A DNA stretch of 64,000 nucleotides. Origin: Agrocybe praecox. Taxonomy: Eukaryota; Basidiomycota; Agaricomycetes; Agaricales; Agrocybaceae. The notes under the pieces were generated by a model. That model worked only from the letters and a program-made list of their open reading frames with translations, did not search any database and was not told the origin of the DNA. Made by a program: the position numbers and the translations under genes. Where the stretch lies: positions 384,501 through 448,500 of the forward strand of contig OZ024848.1 in NCBI GenBank assembly GCA_964017145.1, in the 5' to 3' direction. Below are positions 36,276-48,694 of the stretch, piece by piece. Position 1 is the first letter of the stretch; each line of letters begins with the position of its first letter.

Positions 36276-38404
36276 TAAGTGGGACAATCATGATTGCTAG
36301 TACAATCCTTTTCAATTTTCACTCACACAATTCACACAAAGTACTTGGACTGCACGATAACGAGGACGATGTTCCAGTGGCCCTTTCTCCTTGATATTTC
36401 TTGTATTTCGCATGCATTAGATACATTTAATTACAATAAAATTTCTTCTTACGGAACACATTTGACAAAGACGTAAAAGACTCGTACTTGCCACGGGCCA
36501 CGATGGCCCTTACACCAAGTCAATTTTTTTGTGAAAGCGGTATTTGCGGTGGCTGAGTGTAAGGTTTCTTTGAAATGTGGTCCAAGAAGACCGATGTTTT
36601 TGCGAGCTCCCCGCTCTTCCACCCAGGAAGGACGGTACACGATACTTGGGTCTACCCGCCGACTTTCAGGATACATGACGGCACGATAGCCACTTGAAAA
36701 CGCGAAGGAAAGGTGAAAATAGTGAAGTGGGAGTCAGAAAGAGTTCTCCCTCAACTGACCAAAAATCCTCACCCTCCAGGGTGGGTCCAGCTAACCCATA
36801 ATTATTCCCAGCCATCGCACCAGGGTGTTGGAATGAGGGCCCACATAGTAGAAACTTTGGGGGAGACTCACTCCGGGATGTGACATGATACTCTGCCAAT
36901 ATTCCTGCTATTTCCTCCGAGGTGTTTATTCGTCGACTATACGCGTCGCTATGTCATATAATCTAAGCGACGGATCGGGCAGTCAGTCACTCAGATTCCA
37001 CTGCCGCAACGAGATGACAAAGTCGGCCATGGAATAGTTAGACACCTATTTTCTGTTTGGCGCTTTGTGCTATTATCTAGTCAATCTTGGTAGCAGTGCT
37101 TGGTCGCTGTCTATTGTAGCGAGCAGACACCATATTCTCCCTGCTTGTGAGTTATCATGAGCAGAGTAATCTGGAGTACTAGGCTGTGTGTATGCACCTA
37201 TGCTTTTATTTAGTCCTATGGTTGTGGTCTGTCGCTTTGCGGTGACGATGCAGGTGGTTATGCGCTGCTTAGTCGAGTCTCGACCACAAAGGATCTATGG
37301 CGATTGATATATGGCTCGTAAGTAGGGTGTTTAAAATGGCTATCGCTTCTCGGTGACAGCCCAGGCGCAAATGCACTGCAAGGTCGACCTGAAGGATGTA
37401 TGCCAAAGAGATGCAGGGTCGTAAAGACGCCCTAAGGTATCATGTTTGGTGTAATTTCGTGGCCGATGGGTAGAGGAACAGCCTCCAAGCCAAGCCATAT
37501 TTTGTATATTGTCTCTGCGCTCTCTGGTGTAATACGACTAGCGGCAAACGTTGAGGTTTAGGAGAATGTGGGTTCCTTCAAAATAAAAATACAATCTCAT
37601 AATGTAGCCCAGGAAAGAGATCACTACTCACCAAACCCCAGACGCCCAAAGTACCTAAGTACTTTTTGAAATTTACGTTTTGTCTAAATATGGCATAAGT
37701 GTAAAGGCGGCCGCCGCTCACCAGGCGACTGTGGCTTTGTCTTGTTGTCTAGATATGGCAAAGTGTAAAGGCGGCCGCCGCTCACTGAAAACGATGTATT
37801 CATATCCTCCCTCGTCTACAAACACATATAGTTGGAAAGTACACTGTTAAATACACTATTATGATAATTTTTATTAGTGTTACTCCGCTTAAAGAGTCAT
37901 TAAAAGTTGAAAGGACTCACAACGAGTAAAGCAGGAGATCAATCTCACGAAACGTTACTCACTGACAACATTGCTCATTCCATAAACACTGAAGGTTATG
38001 TTTCTGGATAGGTGACATACGTGTGAAGACACTAGGGTAATCAAAAGCTGCGAATTTTACTTGACGGAATTTTATTTTGACACGCATCTAGAACCTGGTT
38101 GCGAACGCGCGCTGACAGGGGGGTCGAGTTGGAGCTAAGAAACCTTAAAAAAAAGGATGATGATATAATTTGAGAGAGTAGATATGGGTATAGTAACTTT
38201 TGGTAATATGTTACAGCACTATGACGGTGTATATGTCGAAGGAACCTTTAGTATATCGGAGTTCGTCGCCTCCAGGTGGGACATTCGGATGCTACTATTC
38301 CGATGGTGCAGTACGGGTAGGGATCCTTGAAACGGTGTCCGTCACGTGGCTCCTCGTCGTTGCTGGCTGTGATGTTCACTGTAAGAGGAGTCTAGGTATC
38401 TCTG
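36276..38404. other. Gene-poor tract with a direct repeat
   Basis: No identifiable gene. Two overlapping minus-strand open frames at 36449-36676 and 36666-36899 (MAEYHVTSRSESPPKFLL) have no known domain. The tract contains the direct repeat at 37681-37785 and, near 38200-38300, a possible decayed cytosolic tail of the next relic. Confidence 0.4.
37681..37785 (+). repeat. GC-box direct repeat (two ~40-bp copies)
   Basis: Copies at 37681-37721 and 37746-37785 share TGTCTARATATGGCA, then AAGTGTAAAGGCGGCCGCCG and CTCAC. The two copies differ by one substitution and one short indel. The core GGCGGCCGCC is a palindrome (NotI site) unusually GC-rich for this AT-rich stretch. Confidence 0.7.
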
Positions 38405-38790
38405 TTATGCGAACCATAGGCAGATGAGAGACAAGACGACGGTGGCAATGACCAAAAGTCCGCCAAACGAGCCCCCAACAATAGCTGCAACGATTCTCAC
38501 AGGGAGGGATGAACTTGAAAGTACTAGAGCCGATACTGAAGGCTGAAGTCTCGGTCCTTTCGCGACTGCATTGGCAGTTCCATTGCAAATTACAACGTGA
38601 GATTCATCCCATTCAGGGCGAGAGGCGTACGCTGTTCATTGACTACGAACGTCACAAGCAATTTGTGTTTTCGGAGGTAGTGAGAGAAACTTGGCTATAT
38701 ATGCTTTGCGTGGCATCTGGCATAACACGTCGGAGATTTGTCTGGTCATAAAAATCATTTAAGATGTTGGTCATTTTAGAGAAAGCATGA
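38405..38790 (-). pseudogene. Second decayed single-pass membrane protein gene (3' part)
   Basis: A minus-strand relic related to the one at 33494-35078. HKLLVTFVVNEQRTPLALNG, MNLTL is followed by a frame change and NGTANAVAKGPRLQPSVSAL. The helix VRIVAAIVGGSFGGLLVIAT, VVLSLICLWFA then ends in TAA (38405-38407). Upstream pieces (to about 39450) are too eroded to follow. Confidence 0.5.
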
Positions 38791-40651
38791 AGAATAATCA
38801 CCGACTAGCTCAAGATCTAATGTCAGCCCATCTGCCCAGGTCATTTGTTGAATTAGGGCCCGATCCGGGATATCCTTTTGGTCACAACCGCTTGATCCCC
38901 ATAATCGATTCTGGTCAATTTGTCAGGTAGGTCAGAGTCTGCAGAAGATAATCGAAAATGGGGGATGAGTTCTAGGTCGTAACGTTTACGATGAGATTGT
39001 GTGTATCATCGTTAATTTACTTCTGGTCGACTAGTTCAAAATTGAGCAACTGTAATCCCATTTCTGCTTTTTTGGAGTGAAACCAAATCCCATCCAGGAA
39101 GCATTCCTATAGTGGATCTTGTACTCTGTTTACCACATGAGCAATAAGCCTTTAGTTTAGGCATGTCTTTGCGAATAACAGAGATAAGAACATACCTAAG
39201 AAACCAGTTGTTAATGTGGCATTAGAATTCGTTCCTTTGAAGCCCGGGAGTTCCTTGTCGTTTTGTCCATGAGGAGTTGGTAGAGGACACTGGAGTTAAT
39301 ATGACAGCATGGCAAGCTACTACCTATGGAGCATGCATAACTGCGAATACGAAAGACCCACGCCCACCATAGAGTTTGCAGCTTAAACAAACCAGTTCCG
39401 CAAAGTCCGTCGGTTTGAACATGAACTTCGACCAAGCGATACCTCCGCATCCTGCGCTCCTACTTACAAGCGAGATCAGCATGCTTTATGATGTTTTGCT
39501 AGTAAACCATTTTCTTGAATAAAATCGTTAAGCTGCAAATGAGTAATCCATGTCGAAGCAAGTTCCAAGCGTCATGCGCACTGAGCGTCAATTAGTCACG
39601 CGGTTACCGTACGGTAGTTATAGGCCGGAACTTACCGAAGTCAGATGGCCAAAAGATATGTTTTGAACTCGCAAGTTAACTCAGCGTCAGATATACCCAC
39701 AAAGAAAAGTGTTTGGCGCTAAAGCTAATTGATAATCATAATCATAAGAAATATTCATGGAACTCCGATTATTTGTATAGGTAAATAAATTCATACTCCA
39801 TCACTTAATTCAAGTTGCACGAATCCATGGAGCCGTAGTATGCCTTAGTAGTATTTAGTACACATTATTTTGGAAAGAAGGATATAATTCTAGAAAACCT
39901 TAACACCAAAGCATATGGAACTATTAAATTGAGTAAAACTTCGACGTTCGGCACTCAGTCTTTTAAGCAGGGATGCTATTATTTTAGACCTAAAATTATA
40001 CAAAGTTGAAGATGGTATTCTAAAGGTCTCTTGCCCAAGCTCTGAGAGTGTAATTAACAGGATACCAGTTGAAAATAGAGGATAGTTGCTGCAAGAAAGC
40101 ATATAATTCCCTCCACTTTCAATGTATCATAACTACAACTACTGAAGACTATCGAGACTGGAACGAGTCTAATGCCGCAGAACCGAGGGTTGTGTGGCGT
40201 GTCTGAGCTTGAAATAAACGGTTTAGAAAACTAGGAAGGGAGGAGGGGCCCCTTTCTTTAGAGAAAGGGTGTTTTCACTCATCTTCTATATTTTATGACG
40301 TACCTGACAAGCGGCATCACGGCATTATGATTTAGAACTAAAATCTGTAATTAGAGACGTTCTAGATCGTTAGGACACAAGCAATGCGATGACTTGATGA
40401 GCCCGCGTTCGCCCGTGTTCGCCCGTGCCTAGTACTCCATAGCGTACATAGCACTGATTACGACCTCATAAATCTGACAAACTGTCCGCGTTTCGTGGTT
40501 AATTATAACGTTCTCATAATATCCAGGGTAACTATCACAGGCGTCCCTGACCCTGATGTACATCATTTTATAGCGGCTACATAGACACATGTAAGTATAA
40601 GTACTGCCAGGAAATCCCACTATTTCTCTCTTACGATCAATTTCCGCACTG
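38791..40651. other. Gene-poor tract
   Basis: No gene supported. A minus-strand open frame at 39211-39450 could be a further fragment of the eroded membrane protein but shows no clear match. A short GTTCGCCCGT tandem occurs at about 40405-40426. Confidence 0.4.
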
Positions 40652-42088
40652 TTGCTCCTTGAATCGAGTCTATCGATGGTTGATGTCTATCTGAGGCATG
40701 GAAATTGGTCGTTTGCGTCTCAGGCCGCGAGTTTTGTGTCTCGTGAGTCCTCAAGTGATATCCAGAGCCTGATATCCATTTCCCCACTAATCTGTAACGC
40801 TCTGTCAAACAAAGTGTCAGCTTTAGTAGCGCAATGCTGGGACTGTATAACACACATCGGTGATGAATTCGAGTACTTATGGAGGTGAGTATGTCTAAAA
40901 TTGTTCATGAATCCATTTATTCATCAAGTTGATGCTTCCCAGAGGGCCATTCAGCTTCGTCAAAGCAGTTTACTTTGCTTCCCGCTACATTATGCTTTTA
41001 GTTCAGATGTAAGTAGGCCATGCAACACAAATTAATATAGTCTGACTAAATGCCTGTGGTTAGTGCAAGTCAAACTTTAACGTTTGGCTTTGGGGTTTTC
41101 CCACAGAATCCAGCCATTTGTCCAAAGATCTTTGCGTTTAAAAGTATTGTTTGTCAACTACTAATATGTATAGTCGAACTTGTCTTACTCCTCAGAGGTA
41201 TGACCTAAATTATAGCAAATGATCAATCTCAGCCCTGATATCGATTATCAAAACAGTGTATGCTCTGTACGGCCAAAGCCAACGAGCGAAATACCTTCTT
41301 GTGTCCCTTTTTATATTAACAACGTCATTGGAGACGTTGGGCAATGGTCTTGTCATCCGTTCGCTCATGCGGGGGACTGGATGTATTCCTGCAGAGATAA
41401 GCAAGGCGGGTATAGCAATCTTCGTGTTGGTTCTCCTCACAATCCTCCGACAATTGGAAATATCATAACACAACTTCGATGAATAGGATCGGGGCTGGAA
41501 CCACTCAATCAGTAATTGTATCGACGACGGTAATGAAATTCGTTGCACGAATGCGAGCTGGACGATGGACAAGAACCCCGTTGACACTGTTAGTCCTTCG
41601 TGAGGGCGTAGCGGTATTCTTTCTAGTCGTCGGTATGACTTAATCTCTTTCTTTGTCAAGTTTTTCTCACTTGACCGACGTGATCGTGTCTAGTTCTCGT
41701 CCTTTCTACAGTTACCTTCCAGATTGCCGAAGATGTGAATGAACGTGTAAGAGATGCAGGGTTCTCGTAAGCCTTTCTCTCTATTATTCCGCCCAGAGCC
41801 CCGACAATTTTTTACCAATATGCTTTTATCTGCAAATTTTTGTTGTAGATGGTACCTTGCTTTATTCTCGATAGCAGTGAGTCCCACCTAACTTATCGTT
41901 CCATAGTCACAAATTATTTGAATTTATATCCTGAATACTAGGGCTCTCGATTAGTGCTAAACATGCGAAAGCTACCTTCTCGTCATGGCGCCCAGCATAA
42001 TCCTCGGATGGAAGCTGTGTCTTGCAATGCTGCTGACCCCACACCCATCGAGGATTCTGTATGCTTAACTACGGTTCTTTCGGAATAA
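40652..42088 (+). CDS. DUF6533-type seven-helix membrane protein
   Basis: The N-terminal helix VSALVAQCWDCITHIGDEFE with YLW carries the family signature (aromatic/acidic ...T..dEieyiW). It is followed by GPFSFVKAVYFASRYIMLLV, NPAICPKIFAF, IVCQLLICIVELVLLLR^VYALYGQSQRAKYLLVSL, TTVMKFVARMRAGRWTRTPL, LREGVAVFFLVVV, STVTFQIAED, and the closing WYLALFSIA^GSRLVLNMRKL. The stop is TAA at 42086-42088. About eight short introns, all with GT-AG ends. The start at 40652 or 40676 (MVDVYL) is uncertain and an intron may remove part of the Ser-rich head. The family is expanded in Agaricomycetes; no ligand or function is known. Confidence 0.75.
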
Positions 42089-43143
42089 CTCATATCCGTA
42101 ATGTATCACCCGGGCACGCGATCTTTTGTACACAAAAATGGATAGACTCGTCGAGATATGTTATCTTCTCCTGTATTGACTAATCAAAGGGCTCAAAGAA
42201 CGGTGGAGGACTACTGTTCATGACCAGAAATCGATTTTGCAAGTAGTTTGGAATGAGCATAAGTAATATATCCATAATCCATAAATCAGATACAAGCAAA
42301 AGGAACTGTTTTATGTCTCCTAACGTTTGGCAAACATAAGTTTCCTGAAATTGCCGCTGATATGATATGCGCTAATTTTAGAACGGACAAAGACAGCCGC
42401 ATAACCGAGGCCTCGAGAAATCTATAAATAGTCGCTTAGAAACGGTGCGCAGCGGCTTTGGCTGTGATAGGTCATTTACTGACTTCGGTGTTCAGGTGAG
42501 CCATTGGTTGGTGTGACGGGATTTTACAGACACAAATATAACTTATTTCCCAGTGAATATAAGATTATGTTCCGCTGGCCAGAGAAGGATAATTCTCAAA
42601 CTGCCCAGTTTGCCAGCAGGTCGTGTCAACCATTTAGGATATCGGTTCGTTGGTATCAGAACCTAGCGGAGCTCAAGTTAAACGTAACCTTTATTTGGGA
42701 CTTTTGTTGGAAGTACCCCGGACGAACTAGCATCACCCGTTCGTGAATCGACGACCCTGCGCTCGCTGGTACTCGATCTAAAGAAAAGTTTCATTGCGCC
42801 CGCGTTGTCTCCTAGACCGTGACTCTACCGGGATGTAGTTTCACAACTTCTACGCCTCTGACAAAATAATCAAGCAGAAGGGAAGGCACCGTGACCTGCT
42901 ATGCTGCACTTTACGAACGTAAGACAGGAGTGTTCCGAAAAGGCTCCCGACTGCGAGGTCTTCTGGTAGCTTCAACCCATCTACCGCTCTGACGAGTGCC
43001 AACAGTCCAGTGTTCTCCATCCCGGACATTTTCCGTGTTTATGCTGTATAAAAGCTCAATGAATTATCCCTCAAGTTCCTCATCAGTTCTACAACTGCAA
43101 CGGTCTACTTAGGTTTTCAGGCAATCACTCAAGTCTCTTCAAA
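42089..43143. other. Intergenic, promoter region of GH7 gene A
   Basis: No gene seen; the 80-codon open frame at 42504-42746 is unsupported. A TATA box is at 43047-43054. Confidence 0.5.
43047..43054 (+). promoter_or_regulatory. TATA box of GH7 gene A
   Basis: TATAAAAG lies 97 bases before the ATG. The same octamer stands 100 bases before the ATG of GH7 gene B on the other strand. Confidence 0.6.
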
Positions 43144-44826
43144 ATGTTCAACAAGGCTGCTCTCATCGCATTCTCTCTCGCTGCTATGGTCATGGGTCAG
43201 CAGGTCGGCACCAACACCGCTGAGACCCACCCCAGTCTGCCATGGCAAAAGTGCACAAAAACCGGCGGTTGCGTTAGCCAATCTTCCGGAAAGGTCGTAC
43301 TCGACTCCAACTGGCGCTGGCTCCACAGCACCAAGGACCTTACCAACTGCTACACCGGTAACACCTGGGACGCGACTCTCTGCCCAGACGGTACCACTTG
43401 CGCTGCCAACTGCGCTCTCGAAGGTGCTGACTACACTGGAACATACGGTATCACTGCTAGCGGCAATGCGCTCACTCTCAAATTCGTGACGAGCTCTGCC
43501 CAGAAGAACATCGGTTCCCGTGTCTACTTGATGGCCAGCGAGACCTCCTACCAGATGTTCAAGCTCCTCAACCAGGAATTCACTTTCGATGTCGATGTTT
43601 CCAACCTTCCTTGCGGTCTTAACGGTGCAGTATACTTCTCTCAAATGGACGCTGATGGTGGTGCGGCGCGATTCCCCACCAACAAGGCTGGTGCCAAATA
43701 CGGAACTGGTTACTGTGACTCTCAATGCCCACGAGACATCAAATTTATTAACGGTGTTGTGAGTAACTTTCTCTTCATATTGATCGAACAAAACATAGCT
43801 TACTCACTGGCCATTTCTAGGCTAACTCTGCTGGTTGGGCAGCCAGCACTGCCGACGTAAACGCAGGAACCGGTAACTTCGGTACTTGCTGCCACGAGAT
43901 GGATATTTGGGAGGCCAACAACAACGCTGCTGCATTCACTCCTCATCCGTGCACGGTCAACCAACAGACTCGCTGCCAAGGCGATGCTTGTGGTACCACC
44001 GACCGATACGCCAGTGTTTGCGACCCCGACGGTTGTGACTTCAACTCCTTCCGCATGGGCGCCACGAACTTCTACGGTCAGGGTAAGACTGTCGACACCA
44101 CCAAGAAATTCACAGTCGTCACCCAATTCATCACCAACGACGGTACCGCTACCGGCACCCTCAGCGAAATTCGTCGTCTCTACGTTCAAAACGGAGTTGT
44201 CATCCAGAACTCCATGACCAACATCCCAGGAATCGACCAAGTCAACTCGATCACCGAGAAGTTCTGTGACCAACAGAAGGCGGCTTTCGGTGACAACACC
44301 GACTTCCAGACCAAGGGTGGCCTTGCTGGCATCTCCCAAGGCATGGCCGACGGAATGGTTCTTGTCCTCTCCGTCTGGGACGACCACGCCGTCAACATGC
44401 TCTGGCTCGACAGTGATTACCCCACTACTTCCGACCCAACCTCCCCCGGTGTTGCTCGCGGAACCTGCGCGACCACCTCTGGCAACCCCACCGACATCGA
44501 GACCACCAATGCCAACGCCTCCGTCACTTACTCTAACATCAAATTCGGTGACATCGGCAGCACCTACACCACCACTGGCTCCACTGGAGGATCCACCACC
44601 ACCGCTCCAAGCACCGGAGGAGGATCCCCAACCACCACTGGCTCTGCACCTGCTGCCACCCAGACCAAATACGGCCAATGGTATGTTGCTTTTCGGTGAC
44701 CATCCAACGAATGCAAGCTAACATACCCATCTTCTCAGCGGTGGCCAAGGTTACACCGGACCCACTGCATGCGCTGCTGGGTCTACCTGCAAGTCCTCCA
44801 GCCAATACTACAGCCAATGTCTCTAG
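43144..44826 (+). CDS. GH7 cellobiohydrolase with CBM1 (gene A)
   Basis: This secreted enzyme releases cellobiose from cellulose chain ends. Exons are 43144-43758, 43821-44680 and 44739-44826. The signal peptide is [18 protein letters not shown] (mature [19 protein letters not shown]). The GH7 core includes [52 protein letters not shown], the catalytic [11 protein letters not shown] (Glu nucleophile and Glu acid/base in ExDxxE), [17 protein letters not shown], and [20 protein letters not shown] with LDSDYPT. A Thr/Gly/Ser linker leads to CBM1: KYGQ^[17 protein letters not shown] and QYYSQCL. The length (about 520 residues) and all Cys are typical of CBHI. A near-identical copy is at 53386-55062. 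Confidence 0.96.
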
Positions 44827-46038
44827 ATTATAAATACATCAGTTCGGTAATCCTTAAAAAGTATAGGGTAACTGGGAAATTGTAAATCTCTGGGTTATTA
44901 GCTACGACAACTTCTTCGAATGCGTACCATGTAAACTTGCCTTGTATTGTATTGTATAATATGCAGAATATCGATGTGCACCAGCTCATCAGATACAAAT
45001 TTTGAGACAGCCTTTTAATTGTTTAAAGAATTTATTTGAGGAGTCTCTAAAGCATCTTATGCACCTGGTTGTTTTCTCGTTAGCATCATCCAAGTTCTGA
45101 CTCCTATCCACCTCTCCATACTGTCTCTATTGGCTTCGAAAAAGAAGAGTACGATGGGTATAATGCCCCGACTCACCAATTGAGCGTTTCTTTCTGTCCT
45201 GATAAAATATATAGGTTATTGATGCAAGTCCAAGTTAGGGTTCAAACGTTCAGGCCAAGTTCAGGTCGCCATTCCTGAATGAACGTTGCCGTGCCACGGC
45301 ATTGCAATCACTATGATGCCATCAATCTGACATTGAAATGAGCAAACCTTATTCTGTTTACAAGTTCGACCACTAAAAATAACCTTTGTACAGTGTTTCC
45401 AACCGAGGAGAGGTCGTGGCCCTATACAGTGGCAAAATGCTACTTCATTCGTTCTCTTGATGACATTTGGGACCTCTGAGAGCTATCTTCTTGCCAACGG
45501 AAACGAATCGAGGTACTCTGCAGGAATTGCAGCTGGAATACGGCCGAAGTAACACGTTCTTCATCCCACCCGTGGTGGGTACCACATGCTCTGTGCTAGA
45601 AGCTTAGCTAGTGTGGGCTCGAATAACACACGGGAACTGTGTGGATCAAGTTTGGGGTGAGTGTTGAATACTATTTTTCCAATAGTTTCCAGCGAGATAC
45701 GTCAAGAAAAGGAATTTTAACGATACATATCCCATAGGGAAGATGTATAGTTTCATTTTGTTATGTTCAGCTTTTTCATCTGCTACGGAGACATACCTGA
45801 GACACGGTCTATGGCGAATACCGCGCTTATGAAAGTTCTGTCGCTCTCCTTATGTTTTTCTCTTTCTTAGGCTTGCGATAAAGGAAACCCGTGATTAGGT
45901 TCAATCCATTTTGGTGTCGATCGCTCGAAGACGATCCCGCCGTGGATGGTGGAAATATAAATACGCCAGTTTCCCCCTGGATCACATTTCTTTCTCCCCA
46001 GTATCTTCTTCACTCTCGCCCAGTCAAATTCTTTTGAT
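44827..46038. other. Intergenic, about 1.2 kb
   Basis: No gene seen. A short inverted repeat CCCACCCGTGGTGGGT occurs near 45567-45582. Confidence 0.45.
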
Positions 46039-47002
46039 ATGGAACTCATCAAGTCTTCCAAAAGCTTCAGAATAAAACTATCTAAACGCCCGTTTAAAAC
46101 GCCGAAATTTGCTTTGAACTCAAAACTCACAGCCCGCCTTTGTCACAAGGTTGCTCGTTCTGATGGACACTCGCTATCCCAAGTCAAGCTCAGGGGCGAG
46201 AAGGGTCGCAAAGGTATATATATTTCACATCGCCCAAACTACAAACGAGTTTCTGATTGATTGAACCAGTTCCACGCGTTCTGGCGAACTCCGCTAGATC
46301 CAAGGAACCTATACTCCCCGCTGCCATCGCAGCTCGGGAACGTGCCCGCCACCACGAAGTAGTTGGAGTAACTATTTTCATCCTCGGTACGCCTGTGTTA
46401 TAATGACTTGAATTACCTGTTTAACAACTACAACTGTTCTTCGCCATCCAGCCAAAGAAATGGGCGATAGCGAGGGTCTCTTAGGATGCTCTATTAAGGG
46501 AGAAGTGGCCGCCCTGGCCCTCGTCCTCGATGGCACGGACACACTGAGGTTCGAGAAAAAAGGTCTGTTGATTTCACACATCGTTTGTTAAAATTATTTT
46601 GTTAATTTGGTTCTTTTGTTGTAAAAGGCAAACAAGGAGTTAAGATAATCGCTGGAAGAGGTGATCAAGATCTACTGGCAAGATTTGTCGTTAAAGGTAT
46701 GTCGTACTTCCTTATTTACTTTAAGGCTAATTAATACAAACATACTTAACGAAGACGAAATAGTTATCCAATTTTATCCTCGGCCGACGACATCTCATCC
46801 CTCCCAGTTCGTCTCCAAGATTCCCGCCAGAGTTGACGATTGGCGGTCTTTTACTAAGTACTCTGGCACCTCCTCATTCTCCTGCGAAGGTCTGGTCAAT
46901 GCAAGCTTAACCAAGTTATTACCCAAAAGCTTCAGGCGGCCAACGGATATATGTATTGATATCTCGAAGATGGCTCCCTTTAGCACCTTCGTCCTCCTTT
47001 AG
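46039..47002 (+). CDS. Unknown five-exon protein, all introns phase 1
   Basis: Exons are 46039-46213, 46270-46386, 46452-46562, 46628-46696 and 46764-47002 (711 nt, 236 residues). I do not recognise the protein. Every junction splits a Gly or Val codon after its first base, and the three inner exons (117, 111 and 69 nt) are multiples of three. The text begins MELIKSSKSFRIKLSKRPFK (basic) and includes ANSARSKEPILPAAIAARER, AKEMGDSEGLLGCSIKGEVA, LALVLDGTDTLRFEKK and VIQFYPRPTTSHPSQFVSKI, ending MAPFSTFVLL. The regular splice frame argues that it is a real gene. No signal peptide or clear membrane helix. Confidence 0.55.
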
Positions 47003-47619
47003 TGATGATTTCACCAAGGAACCAGCTGCTTGTCTTGTCGGTTGGGGTCTTTGAAAATAGAGGATTCCGCGTCAGAATGTTGTAGGCCTGAATATTGCCT
47101 CGGTACTCTCCGGCTCTCCGGCTCCTTAGGATTTTCTTCGCCTCCATCCTATTCTGCCCATTTTCCTCTGTTCAATTCACTCCTTCGTGCAGTTATATTA
47201 TACTGTCCTTTTTCTGTCATCAGTCATGAAACATATACTTTTGGCTTGTTAGCTTCACTCAGAACACTCTTGTATATAATCAGGTGGTAAAATGTTGTAC
47301 TATGTATGTCTCTATCAATATATTGTTTTAATCCAAATAATCCAAATGTTCCCAAGCCCAGAAATTAAGGAATAGACAAGATATATGTTGTATTTAAGTA
47401 CTATGTAATTACCAACCGTCGTTGCATATCATTGTCAAACATATGGAGTCCCTATCGTAGCTAATAAAAATACTGGGTACGTTATGTATCGGGTTCAGTA
47501 CCAGTCTTGAGGCCTATCGAGCACGATTCTGTTGTATTGGGTTACAAAAGAACAGAGGAACTTACTAGTGTGGAAAGCAAGGCGGTATACCATCTATTAA
47601 GATAGGATCCCTCAGTATT
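47003..47619. other. Intergenic
   Basis: 3' flank of the unknown gene; short CTCTCCGG tandem near 47108-47123. No gene seen. Confidence 0.45.
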
Positions 47620-48251
47620 ATGTTGAAATAGATAGATGAGAGCTGGAGGAAAGAAAGAAGTTCACATACGCTTGTGACGCACAATCACTCCCCATTTCCA
47701 TATCCCGTAGAAACTCGTAGCCCACCGTGATGCCCACCGCTCCTATAATATGGGGTCGTTCGAAGTCAATCTCTGACCCAGATATAAAGGTGCTGGTAAT
47801 GCGCATCTAACACCGCAGCGAAACTGAAGACACGTTCCTTAAGCATGAGCGAAGCTAGAGTCCGAGCCCAGCCCGCTCCTCTTGCAAGAATGAATTTGAT
47901 AAGAAAACGATGATACTTCCAGAAGTCATAGTCACGAAACAAAAACAATCGTAAAGTCGTTCCAATTCGAGAACGCACACCTGCCACAAAACGGGGGTTT
48001 GGATTTAGGATGGGACGAGCCATATATACCAAAGTTAGTTCCAAAATGAAGAGAAGATAGAGCTTGATCTTGTGCACAACGCGTATACTGTTGATTGTCA
48101 GAATTGGGTGCACAAAACGAAGAAGCTCCTTACTTCTCATTAGTAAAACCATTTCAATCATGATTAAGGCTCCTCGAGCGACAACGGCTCTAAGGGGCAA
48201 AAGGTGTGTAAGACCTAAAGTCCTAAAGCTGCATGTCAGATGTTTCCCCAA
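47620..48251 (-). pseudogene. Broken DUF6533-type membrane protein gene
   Basis: A minus-strand frame contains ARGALIMIEMVLLMR, then after a splice-like gap IKLYLLFILELTLVYMA, and LIKFILARGAGWARTLASLM with LKERVFSFAAVL. The last two align by eye with TTVMKFVARMRAGRWTRTPL and LREGVAVFF of the intact gene at 40652-42088. Splicing at the obvious donor gives RIYAL and then a stop, while the hydrophobic continuation is in another frame, so at least one frameshift is present. The N-terminal signature helix is missing. Confidence 0.5.
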
Positions 48252-48694
48252 AATGCTAGTTACACGAAAGGGGAATTTTCCGACTTCAAACCGGAAAGGT
48301 GTTCCTTGCGAATCGCAGAATGATCAAGTAGTAGATTGGCAGTCTGGGGACTGAAAACCGTTCAGAAACGTTTTACACGAATATAGAGTAATTCCTTTCG
48401 TCCCGTCGTATGAAGAAAAGCTGTGGAACAGTTCATAAGAACATTTTGCAGTTTAGCAGACCGAGGAAAGAGGCTAAAGCTAAGCGCTAAAATGTGGTCA
48501 CTGGTCTGGCCCAGGGGCCCGGGCCAGGACTGAGGACAATGTGGCCACGTGCCCTGCGACGCGCTTCGATCACATGACTGGTTGAAAACGCGCTTTTGCA
48601 AGCTTCAACTTTCCATTGCCATTTCTTGACTCATTTCTGTTTCCTTGTCTGACTCAACTATACTCATCTTCAATTCTTTTATCTACTATAAGAT
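48252..48694. other. Promoter region of CDC20
   Basis: About 440 bases with no gene; a GC-rich patch (GGCCCAGGGGCCCGGGCC, ~48509-48526) lies about 170 bases before the CDC20 start. Confidence 0.4.

Noticed and set aside
37017..37560. Possible structured RNA or relic gene in the gene-poor tract
   Set aside because: No consistent open frame, box motif or inverted repeat was found on reading both strands.
43129..44678. Long minus-strand open frames (220 and 292 codons) opposite GH7 gene A
   Set aside because: They are antisense shadows of a GC3-biased coding region; sequences are low-complexity Gly/Val/Ser and have no start or splice support. The same holds for the plus-strand frames at 53826-54416 and 54403-55098 opposite gene B.
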